Positions 8,418 to 14,908 of a stretch of DNA of 64,000 nt are shown piece after piece. Numbering within the stretch: the stretch's first letter is position 1; the number at the start of each line of letters is the position of its first letter. The position numbers and the translations under genes are program-made. Source of the stretch: Pseudaminobacter soli (ex Zhang et al. 2022) (GTDB lineage Bacteria; Pseudomonadota; Alphaproteobacteria; Rhizobiales; Rhizobiaceae); assembly GCF_014595955.1 (NCBI RefSeq), contig NZ_JABVCF010000006.1, positions 248,001 to 312,000 on the forward strand, in the 5' to 3' direction. The notes under the pieces were generated by a model. It was given only the letters and a program-made list of their open reading frames with translations. It was not told the DNA's origin and searched no databases.

Positions 8418-8561
8418 TCAGCACTACGGGTGCCAATGCGACGGTCGCTTTCCTTTTGCGGGGCGTCGCAAATCAGCTAAGGCTTCCCCGTCCCTGCAGG
8501 ATAGATATCAGCGTCCCGGAACGCCGGCACTAAACCCCGCGCATTGATGGAATTTGAGACG

Positions 8562-9257
8562 ATGGCCGACGACGAGATCATCCTGTCCGAACTCTCCGAC
8601 GAAGAACTCGTGCAGCAGATGCACGACGACCTCTATGACGGTCTGAAGGAAGAGATCGAGGAAGGCACCAACATCCTGCTGGAGCGCGGCTGGGTGCCCT
8701 ACAATGTGCTGACCGAGGCGCTGGTCGAAGGCATGCGCATCGTCGGCGAGGACTTTCGCGACGGCATCCTGTTCGTTCCGGAAGTGCTTCTTTCGGCGAA
8801 CGCGATGAAGGCCGGCATGGCGATCCTGCGCCCGCTGCTGGCCGCCACCGGCGCGCCGAAGCAGGGCAAGATGGTGATCGGCACCGTCAAGGGCGACATC
8901 CACGACATCGGCAAGAACCTCGTCGGCATGATGATGGAAGGCGCCGGTTTCGACGTGATCGACCTCGGCATCAACAATCCGGTCGAGAAGTATCTCGACG
9001 CCATCGAGGAACATCAGCCGGACATCGTCGGCATGTCGGCGCTGCTCACCACCACCATGCCCTACATGAAGGTCGTGATCGACACGATGAAGGAGAAGGG
9101 CATCCGCGACGACTACATCGTGCTGGTCGGCGGCGCGCCGCTGAACGAGGAGTTCGGCAAGGCTGTCGGCGCCGACGCCTACTGCCGCGACGCGGCGGTG
9201 GCGGTGGAGACCGCGAAGGAACTGGTCAAGCGCCGGCACAACAGCCGGGCAGCCTGA
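8562..9257 (+). CDS. Corrinoid protein (MttC/MtgC type), methyl carrier
   Basis: 231 aa. ATG 8562 (MADDEIILSELSDEELV) was chosen because it matches the family start; TTG 8544 and ATG 8547 are in frame just upstream. Residues 15-95 form the helical cap domain of methionine-synthase type. The B12-binding domain follows, with the signature D112-x-H114-D115-x-G117 (GDIHDIGKNLVG), the SALLTT block at 159-164 and VGGAPLNEE at 189-197. H114 would be the lower axial cobalt ligand. It carries the methyl group between the MttB-family enzyme and the methyl-THF transferase encoded at 13902. Confidence 0.93.
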   Translation: MADDEIILSELSDEELVQQMHDDLYDGLKEEIEEGTNILLERGWVPYNVLTEALVEGMRIVGEDFRDGILFVPEVLLSANAMKAGMAILRPLLAATGAPKQGKMVIGTVKGDIHDIGKNLVGMMMEGAGFDVIDLGINNPVEKYLDAIEEHQPDIVGMSALLTTTMPYMKVVIDTMKEKGIRDDYIVLVGGAPLNEEFGKAVGADAYCRDAAVAVETAKELVKRRHNSRAA

Positions 9258-9274
9258 CACCTCGAAGAAACGAA

Positions 9275-9298
9275 GAAGCCCCGGGTGACCGGGGCTTC
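9275..9298 (+). terminator. Strong hairpin between convergent corrinoid-protein and entericidin genes
   Basis: A perfect 10-bp stem (GAAGCCCCGG / CCGGGGCTTC, 9275-9284 and 9289-9298) with a GTGA loop, 18 bases after the corrinoid-protein stop. It lies 26 bases beyond the stop of the minus-strand entericidin-like gene, so it probably serves both strands. Confidence 0.65.
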
Positions 9299-9324
9299 GG
9301 CATTTGGGGGACTTGGATCAGGTC

Positions 9325-9462
9325 CTATTGAACCGTCTCTGCGACCGCGCTGACGGTGCCTTTGATATCCTTGCCTGCCCCGCGAACGGTGTTCGCACAG
9401 GCCGAAACGGCCAGCGCGCATGCCAGCAGAACGGCAAGCGATGCGATGCGGGTCGATGTCAT
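9325..9462 (-). CDS. Entericidin A/B family lipoprotein
   Basis: A 45-residue product read from ATG 9462-9460 to TAG 9327-9325. It has a short basic N-terminus (MTSTR), a hydrophobic core, lipobox AVSAC (C22), and the short family tail NTVRGAGKDIKGTVSAVAE. The length and GAGKDI motif are diagnostic of entericidins, small membrane lipoproteins that behave like a toxin/antidote pair in E. coli and are single, stress-linked genes in many rhizobia. It sits on the opposite strand inside the one-carbon cluster, between the corrinoid protein and DUF1638 genes. Confidence 0.85.
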   Translation of the reverse strand: MTSTRIASLAVLLACALAVSACANTVRGAGKDIKGTVSAVAETVQ

Positions 9463-9518
9463 TGGAGCTGATTCCCTCTTCGGCTATGGTGCCAGACGGA
9501 ATATGGTGCCTGAGGAAA

Positions 9519-10160
9519 ATGGGCAAGTTTCAAAGTAGTTCCGTCAACGATCCGCAAAAGCTGGGTGCGCATTCGGCTGAGCGCGTGCTGGTGATTGCCT
9601 GCGGGATGCTCGCGCGGGAAATCCTGGCTGTGAAGGCGCAGGCCGGGCTGGACCACCTCGACCTGACCTGCCTCCCAGCCGAATACCATTTCCGTCCGAA
9701 CATGATCGCACCCGAGATGGACAAGGCCATCGAGCGCGCCAAGGCCGAAGGCTACCGGCACATCTATGCCGGCTACGCCGACTGCGGCACCGGCGGGATG
9801 CTTGACAAGGTGCTGGAGCGGCATGGGGTTGAACGGCTCGCCGGACCGCACTGCTTCTCCCTCTACCAGGGCACCGCAGCCTTCGAGGCGATTGGCGACC
9901 GCGACATGCTCGCCTTCTACATGACCGATTTCCTCTGCCGCCAATTCGACAGCTTCTTCATGAAGCCGCTCGGGCTCGACCGGCATCCGGAGCTCATCAA
10001 GGATTTCTTCGGCAACTACGAGAGGCTGGTCTACCTGGCGCAGACCAACGATCCTGAGTTGGACAAGGTCGCCGAGGACGCGGCGAAACTGCTCGGCCTT
10101 CAGTATGAGCGGCGCTACACCGGCTATGGCGACCTGGAGACCAGCCTACGGGCGCTCTAG
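9519..10160 (+). CDS. DUF1638 domain protein
   Basis: 213 aa if ATG 9519 is used (GAGGA lies very close upstream; GTG/ATG alternatives exist further upstream, so the start is uncertain). Family features are RVLVIACGMLAREILAV, DLTCLPAEYHFRPNMIAPEM, YAGYADCGTGGMLDKVLERH and GPHCFSLYQG. DUF1638 genes repeatedly occur beside MttB-family and corrinoid genes in Proteobacteria and methanogens, but the biochemical role is not known. The conserved Cys/His residues (C in IACGM, YADCGTGG, GPHC) suggest metal or corrinoid binding (inference). Confidence 0.85.
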   Translation: MGKFQSSSVNDPQKLGAHSAERVLVIACGMLAREILAVKAQAGLDHLDLTCLPAEYHFRPNMIAPEMDKAIERAKAEGYRHIYAGYADCGTGGMLDKVLERHGVERLAGPHCFSLYQGTAAFEAIGDRDMLAFYMTDFLCRQFDSFFMKPLGLDRHPELIKDFFGNYERLVYLAQTNDPELDKVAEDAAKLLGLQYERRYTGYGDLETSLRAL

Positions 10161-10264
10161 CTCGACCGAATCCTTGCCCAGCAGCACCTCATCGGGGTGC
10201 ATCTCGGAAAGAATCCAGAGCCTCATTTCGTTACTGTTGTTGGTGATGAGAAGGAGGCGTCGAG

Positions 10265-10714
10265 ATGAGCGGAATTCGATCTTGCGCAGGCGCGTTGCTG
10301 ATATCGCCTGTCCTTGTCACGACCGCGTGGGCAGCCGATGAGCCCGCCACGGTGAAAGTGGCTCTACTCGATATGTCGAGCGCCATGCCGACAGAAAACA
10401 TGGCGTCAATTCGAACGGACAAGCCGACCGCGAAGGCAGGGCCGGTGACATTTGACGTCACCAACTGGTCGAAGAGCGTGCATGAAATGGTAATTGTCTC
10501 CGTCGACCGCCCGAACTCGCCGCTGCCCTATGACAATGCACGTGCGAGAGTGCCGGAAGAGCAGATTAAGGTTCTTGGCGAAGCCGAGGACATTCAACCA
10601 AGCGGCTCGAAAACGCTGGAAGTCAGCCTGCCGCAGGGCTCCTACCTGCTGATCTGCAATCGGCCAGGCCACTATGCGGCCGGCATGGTCACGCCGTTCA
10701 GCGTCACGCCCTAG
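10265..10714 (+). CDS. Periplasmic cupredoxin-domain (blue copper-like) protein
   Basis: 149 aa with a good SD (AGGAGG) and a signal peptide (residues 1-23, cleaved after AWA). The beta-sandwich domain ends with CNRPGHYAAGM, which provides C131, H136 and M141. With H73 (KSVHEMVIV) these are the four classical type 1 copper ligands. It is probably an exported electron carrier or copper-binding protein. Its place within the one-carbon cluster, 104 bases after DUF1638, may hint at an electron sink for demethylation, but this is speculative. Confidence 0.85.
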   Translation: MSGIRSCAGALLISPVLVTTAWAADEPATVKVALLDMSSAMPTENMASIRTDKPTAKAGPVTFDVTNWSKSVHEMVIVSVDRPNSPLPYDNARARVPEEQIKVLGEAEDIQPSGSKTLEVSLPQGSYLLICNRPGHYAAGMVTPFSVTP

Positions 10715-10839
10715 TCGTGCGCCGCCAGGCATTCGCTCCAGCCTCGGCCACTCGAACAACGCGCCCTCACCAACGCTTAACCCCGCCGTGATCAGAATGG
10801 CATCCTTCCGTGCGAACTTGCGGAAGGCGGCGGGGCGGC

Positions 10840-11667
10840 ATGATTGCTGAGACGGGCAGTTTCGGTACAGAACAGCCTGGAGGCAGCGCCTCCCGGCGCG
10901 GCCCAGAGGCGCTAATAGTCATCGTGACCGAGGGCGGCCCGCATATCTGGGGTATCGTCAACGCCATTGCCGCCCGATTCGGGCGGCCCACCGTTATCCT
11001 TGAAAATCCCGAGTCGAAGTCGGTGATCCTGAGAAGGCGCGCCCGTCGCCTGGGCTGGATCTCGACCGCAGGACAACTCGGCACGATGGTGATCATCCGA
11101 GGCGCCAAGGTTCTGATGACACGGCGGCTCGCAGAACTCGCCCAGAATGACGGTTTCGACACTAGCCCTCCCCCGGCGGACACGATCATAAAGGTACCTT
11201 CGGCAAATAGCCCAGAGTTCGTGAAAGCCATCCGGCGCATCAACCCGGATGTTGTGCTGCTTGCCGGCTGCCGCCTGCTCAAGCCCGAAACGCTTGCCGC
11301 GATCCCGTGCCCGGTCCTCAACTACCATGCCGGGATCACGCCGAAGTACCGGGGCATGAACGGCGGCTACTGGGCGCTCGCCACCGGTGACGCGGCGAAT
11401 TTCGGCACGACGGTGCACCTCGTGGATGCGGGCGTGGACACCGGCGCGGTACTCCATCAGGTGCAGGGCCGGCCAGCAAAAGGCGACACGATCGCCACTT
11501 ATGCGCTGACGATGGCGGCTCTTTCCCGCGACATCTGCATCCGGGCGATCGAGGACGCGATTTCCTACAAGCTTTCACCATTCGAGCCGGCGCTCACCTC
11601 CCGTCAGTGGTATCATCCGACCCTCTGGTCCTACCTTTGGACGGGCCTCACGCGCCGGGTCTGGTAA
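10840..11667 (+). CDS. Formyltransferase family protein
   Basis: 275 aa from ATG 10840 (a GTG at 10810 is in frame). The catalytic half is clear: NYHAGITPKYRGMNGGYWAL supplies N161 and H163, and VHLVDAGVDTGAVLHQ supplies D200. These form the N-H-D triad of 10-formyl-THF-dependent transferases (PurN, Fmt, ArnA families). The N-terminal half is less typical, with an Arg-rich segment (VILRRRARRLGW). The acceptor is unknown. Lying between DUF1638 and the methyl-THF genes, it could use or regenerate formyl-THF, or modify a metabolite of the pathway (inference). Confidence 0.75.
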   Translation: MIAETGSFGTEQPGGSASRRGPEALIVIVTEGGPHIWGIVNAIAARFGRPTVILENPESKSVILRRRARRLGWISTAGQLGTMVIIRGAKVLMTRRLAELAQNDGFDTSPPPADTIIKVPSANSPEFVKAIRRINPDVVLLAGCRLLKPETLAAIPCPVLNYHAGITPKYRGMNGGYWALATGDAANFGTTVHLVDAGVDTGAVLHQVQGRPAKGDTIATYALTMAALSRDICIRAIEDAISYKLSPFEPALTSRQWYHPTLWSYLWTGLTRRVW

Positions 11668-11793
11668 TCCCCGCATCTTTGCTGTTTGCGACGGCTCGAC
11701 GCGTCGCTTTTGAAGGCCCGGGCGTCGTGCCATGAGAAGCGGCGTTTCCGGCGTTGCGGCAATGCTCGCCGCGACAAATCAGCGAGTTTCCAA

Positions 11794-12096
11794 ATGGCCG
11801 ACCTCATCGTGGTCTACTGGCGCGACATCCCCGCCCAGGTCATCGTCAAGAAGGGCCGGCAGAGCGCCAAGCGCGAGCTGCCGTTGCGCTTCACCGAAGC
11901 CATCGACATGGCAGCCATGCGCTCCGGCGCGGCCGAGACCGACGCCTATCTGCAGGAATGGCGGAAGGCCGACCCGGTGCCGGTGAGCGACGACCTCGAA
12001 GCCGAGGCGGAGAAGGCCGCGACTGAACTCGACGCCGCCTATGACCGTGAGCGTCTGGTTGCTCTGGCCAAGTCGGGAGGCAAGGAAAATGGCTGA
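11794..12096 (+). CDS. PF13769-type 'virulence factor' domain protein
   Basis: 100 aa from ATG 11794 (MADLIVVYWRDIPAQVIVKKG). The start WRDIPAQVIVKKGRQSAKR and the RFTEAIDMAAMRSG block are typical of the short family annotated as virulence factor. Despite that name, its members usually lie beside MTHFR_C and methyl-THF genes. It overlaps the next gene by 8 bases (ATG 12089 before TGA 12096), so the two are translationally coupled. The function is unknown; a small partner of the Fe-S/MTHFR_C protein is plausible. Confidence 0.82.
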   Translation: MADLIVVYWRDIPAQVIVKKGRQSAKRELPLRFTEAIDMAAMRSGAAETDAYLQEWRKADPVPVSDDLEAEAEKAATELDAAYDRERLVALAKSGGKENG

Positions 12097-12739
12097 GCGG
12101 CCGGCATCGACAACGGCGAAGGGCCCGGCCGACGCTCCCGTTGTGCCCGCTCCGGCGGCGACGCCTGGGGTGACCCAGGCAACGATCGTCAAGCGCAGCG
12201 CGCCGAAGAGCGACTACAAGCCGGCGGACGTCTCCCCGCAGCGCCGCGTACAGCGAAAGACATACACCGTGCGGCTCTGGGCGGTTCGCAATTCGCGGCT
12301 GCTCGAATGGTTCTACGCGCGGTTCGCGGACGTGTTCCTGCTGCTGCATCCGGTTTGGAAGGGCATCGGCTATTCCCGGGTCGAAGCGCCGGTGAAGTTC
12401 GTCGAGAAGCGCGTGAAGGGTTTCATGTTCGACTGCCGCATGTGCGGCCAGTGCGTGCTGTCCTCCACCGGCATGTCGTGCCCGATGAACTGCCCTAAGC
12501 AGCTGCGCAACGGCCCCTGCGGCGGCGTTCGTGCCAATGGCAACTGCGAGGTCGAGCCAGACATGCCCTGCGTGTGGGTGAAGGCCTGGGAAGGCTCCCG
12601 CAACATGGCCAAGGGCGACGCCATCCTGAACATCCAGAAGCCGGTCGACCAGTCGCTGCGCGAGACCTCGGCCTGGCTGCGCGTTACCGCGCAGGCCGCC
12701 GCGGAGCGCGAACAGTCCAAGGCTGGAGCCAACGCATGA
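12089..12739 (+). CDS. Methylenetetrahydrofolate reductase C-terminal (MTHFR_C, Cys-rich) protein
   Basis: 216 aa from ATG 12089, with SD GGGAGG. An Ala/Pro-rich N-terminal 50 residues leads to a helical segment, then the Cys-rich core C116-x2-C119-x2-C122, C131, C135, C144, C153 and C161 (for example DCRMCGQCVLSSTGMSCPMN). This is the MTHFR_C/zinc-ribbon-like Fe-S domain that accompanies MetF homologues in acetogens and methylotrophs. It overlaps the MetF-like gene by 4 bases (ATGA at 12736). It probably forms a complex with that reductase and handles its electrons. Confidence 0.88.
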   Translation: MAERPASTTAKGPADAPVVPAPAATPGVTQATIVKRSAPKSDYKPADVSPQRRVQRKTYTVRLWAVRNSRLLEWFYARFADVFLLLHPVWKGIGYSRVEAPVKFVEKRVKGFMFDCRMCGQCVLSSTGMSCPMNCPKQLRNGPCGGVRANGNCEVEPDMPCVWVKAWEGSRNMAKGDAILNIQKPVDQSLRETSAWLRVTAQAAAEREQSKAGANA

Positions 12740-13836
12740 TGCCCGCCCGTCCCATCCAGCGCGACGAGAATCCGGCAGGCGTCCACCTGCCGCTCGACCC
12801 CCTGCCCGGCCACACCTCCCGCGGCCGCCTCGAGCGCGTGCTGCGGCGCGGCGAGTTCGCGGTTACGGCTGAGCTCAACCCGCCCGACAGCGCCGATCCG
12901 GAAGACGTCTACAACCGCGCCAAGATTTTTGACGGCTGGATCGACGGCATCAACGCGGTGGACGCCTCCGGCGCCAACTGCCACATGTCTTCGGTCGGAA
13001 TCTGCGCCCTGCTCACCCGCATGGGCTATGCGCCGATCATGCAGATCGCCTGCCGCGACAAGAACCGCATCGCCATCCAGGGCGACGTGCTCGGAGCGGC
13101 GGCGATGGGCGTCGCCAACATCCTCTGCCTCACCGGCGACGGCGTGCAGGCCGGCGACCAGCCCGGCGCAAAGCCGGTGTTCGATCTCGACTCGACCTCG
13201 CTGCTCGAGACGATCCGCATCATGCGCGACAACGGAAAATTCCTGTCGGGCCGCAAGCTGACGACGCCGCCGCAGGTTTTCCTGGGCGCCGCCGTCAACC
13301 CCTTCGCCCCGCCCTATGATTTCCGCCCCATCCACCTTGGCAAGAAAATCGCCGCCGGCGCCCAGTTCGTGCAGACCCAGTACTGCTTCGACGTGCCGAT
13401 GTTCCGCGGCTTCATGGAACGGGCGCGCGACCTCGGCTTCACCGAAAAGGTGTTCATCCTGTGCGGTGTCGGCCCGCTCGCCTCGGCCAAGACGGCCAAG
13501 TGGATCCGCTCCAACGTCCCAGGCATCCACATCCCCGACGCCGTAATCAAGCGGCTTGAGGGCGCGCAGGACCAGAAGGCGGAAGGCAAGCGCCTCTGCA
13601 TCGACATCATCAACGAGGTAAAGGAGATCCCCGGCGTCGCGGGCGTCCATGTGATGGCCTACCGCCAGGAGGAATACGTCGCGGAGATCGTCGACGAGTC
13701 CGGCGTTTTGAAGGGACGCCGGCCGTGGAAACACGAGCCGCGTCCCGATGACCACCTCGTCGCGGATCGTCTCGGCCATATCCTGAACGACGACGTGACA
13801 GAAACCCAAACCGACATGGTGAAGTCGGCGCACTGA
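12736..13836 (+). CDS. Methylenetetrahydrofolate reductase (MetF-like)
   Basis: 366 aa, starting in the ATGA overlap with the MTHFR_C gene. The TIM-barrel is divergent from biosynthetic MetF but retains the substrate and flavin regions: FAVTAELNPPDSADPEDV, NILCLTGDGVQAGDQPGAKP and AGAQFVQTQYCFDVPMF. In this context it would run in the oxidative direction, converting methyl-THF made by corrinoid transfer into methylene-THF. Pairing with a separate Cys-rich subunit rather than direct NADH use is the norm in such clusters. Well supported by sequence; direction is inference. Confidence 0.88.
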   Translation: MMPARPIQRDENPAGVHLPLDPLPGHTSRGRLERVLRRGEFAVTAELNPPDSADPEDVYNRAKIFDGWIDGINAVDASGANCHMSSVGICALLTRMGYAPIMQIACRDKNRIAIQGDVLGAAAMGVANILCLTGDGVQAGDQPGAKPVFDLDSTSLLETIRIMRDNGKFLSGRKLTTPPQVFLGAAVNPFAPPYDFRPIHLGKKIAAGAQFVQTQYCFDVPMFRGFMERARDLGFTEKVFILCGVGPLASAKTAKWIRSNVPGIHIPDAVIKRLEGAQDQKAEGKRLCIDIINEVKEIPGVAGVHVMAYRQEEYVAEIVDESGVLKGRRPWKHEPRPDDHLVADRLGHILNDDVTETQTDMVKSAH

Positions 13837-13865
13837 CGCGCTCGGCTTGAACCGTAACGAATAAC

Positions 13866-13887
13866 GATATAAAGAAGTCTTTATATC
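13866..13887. promoter_or_regulatory. Perfect inverted repeat, candidate SahR/ArsR-type operator
   Basis: GATATAAAG (13866-13874) and CTTTATATC (13879-13887) are perfect inverted copies around AAGT, ending 14 bases before the start codon at 13902, next to SD GAGGAGAG. The AT-rich dyad stands out in this background. It resembles the TATAAAGA/TCTTTATA dyads reported upstream of methionine-cycle genes in Alphaproteobacteria and attributed to the ArsR-type regulator SahR. Position over or just downstream of a promoter suggests repression. Confidence 0.6.
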
Positions 13888-13901
13888 ACGAGGAGAGATT
13901 A

Positions 13902-14870
13902 ATGACCCGCACTATCGTCGCATCCGCGACCCGGGAAATCGTCATCGGCTTCGACCAGCCCTTCTGCGTGATCGGCGAACGCATCAACCCGACCGGCCGC
14001 AAGAAACTCGCGGCCGAGATGGCCGCCGGAAATTTCGACACGGTGGTGAAGGACGCGCTCGAGCAGGCCGCCGCGGGCGCGACCATGCTGGACGTCAATG
14101 CCGGCGTGACCACCGTGGACCCGAACGCCACCGAGCCGGGCCTGCTGGTGAAGACGCTGGAGATCGTCCAGAACACCGTCGACCTGCCGCTTTCGATCGA
14201 CTCCTCCGTCACCGCAGCGATCGAGGCCGGGCTGAAGGTCGCCAAGGGCCGTCCGCTCGTGAATTCGGTTACCGGCGAGGAGGAGAAGCTCGAAGCCATC
14301 CTGCCTCTGATCAAGAAGTACAACGTTCCGGTGGTCGCGATCTCCAATGACGAGACCGGCATCTCGATGGATCCGGACGTGCGCTTCGCGGTCGCCAAGA
14401 AGATCGTCGAGCGCGCCGCCGACCATGGCATCCCGGCCCACGACATCGTCGTCGACCCGCTGGTGATGCCGATCGGCGCGCTGGGCTCGGCCGGCCAGCA
14501 GGTGTTCGCGCTGCTGCGCCGCCTGCGCGAGGAGCTCAAGGTCAACACCACCTGCGGCCTTTCCAACATCTCCTTCGGCCTGCCGCACCGCCACGGCATC
14601 AACGGCGCCTTCATTCCGATGGTGATCGGCGCCGGCATGACCTCGGCGATCATGAATCCCTGCCGTCCGCAGGAGATGGAGGCCGTGCGCGGCGCCAACG
14701 TGCTCAACGGCACCGACAAGGACTGCATGACCTGGATCAAGACCTACAAGGACTACAAGCCGGGCGAGCACGCCGCGCCTGCGCCGGTTCAAGTCAACGC
14801 TCCCGGTGAAGCTGCTGCCGGCGGCCGCCGCCGCGGCGGTCGCGACGCGCGCCGGTCTGCTCAGGGCTGA
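13902..14870 (+). CDS. Methyltetrahydrofolate:corrinoid protein methyltransferase (MtgA/MtrH-like, pterin-binding)
   Basis: 322 aa, SD GAGGAGAG. The pterin-binding TIM barrel begins CVIGERINPTGRKKLAAEM, followed by GATMLDVNAGV, DLPLSIDSS, RPLVNSVTGEEEKLEAILP and VVDPLVMPIGALG, as in MetH module 2, AcsE and MtgA. The last 25 residues form a basic tail (GGRRRGGRDARR) not needed for the fold and similar in style to the MttB leader. It should transfer the methyl group from methyl-Co(III) corrinoid protein to THF. It may form its own transcription unit with the following activator gene, behind the dyad at 13866. Confidence 0.92.
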   Translation: MTRTIVASATREIVIGFDQPFCVIGERINPTGRKKLAAEMAAGNFDTVVKDALEQAAAGATMLDVNAGVTTVDPNATEPGLLVKTLEIVQNTVDLPLSIDSSVTAAIEAGLKVAKGRPLVNSVTGEEEKLEAILPLIKKYNVPVVAISNDETGISMDPDVRFAVAKKIVERAADHGIPAHDIVVDPLVMPIGALGSAGQQVFALLRRLREELKVNTTCGLSNISFGLPHRHGINGAFIPMVIGAGMTSAIMNPCRPQEMEAVRGANVLNGTDKDCMTWIKTYKDYKPGEHAAPAPVQVNAPGEAAAGGRRRGGRDARRSAQG

Positions 14871-14890
14871 CGCCCCTCCAGGAGGGCCAC

Positions 14891-14908
14891 GTGGCCGAAA
14901 CGATATGA
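14891..14908 (+). other. Five-codon leader frame overlapping the activator gene start
   Basis: The only strong SD here (AGGAGG, 14880-14885) is spaced 5 bases from GTG 14891, which opens a tiny frame encoding MAETI and ending at TGA 14906-14908. That stop overlaps ATG 14905 of the activator gene (ATGA). This is the geometry of translational coupling. Alternatively the SD could serve ATG 14905 poorly from 19 bases away. Confidence 0.35.

Noticed and set aside
7688-8561. Search for a cobalamin riboswitch near the corrinoid genes
   Set aside because: No B12-box-like core or suitable leader structure was seen in the gaps 7688-7941 and 8365-8561; only a simple hairpin at 8390 is present.
12370-13833. 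A 487-codon open frame on the minus strand opposite the MetF-like gene
   Set aside because: The plus strand encodes recognisable MetF-type motifs; the opposite frame is a by-product of GC-rich third positions and has no family features.
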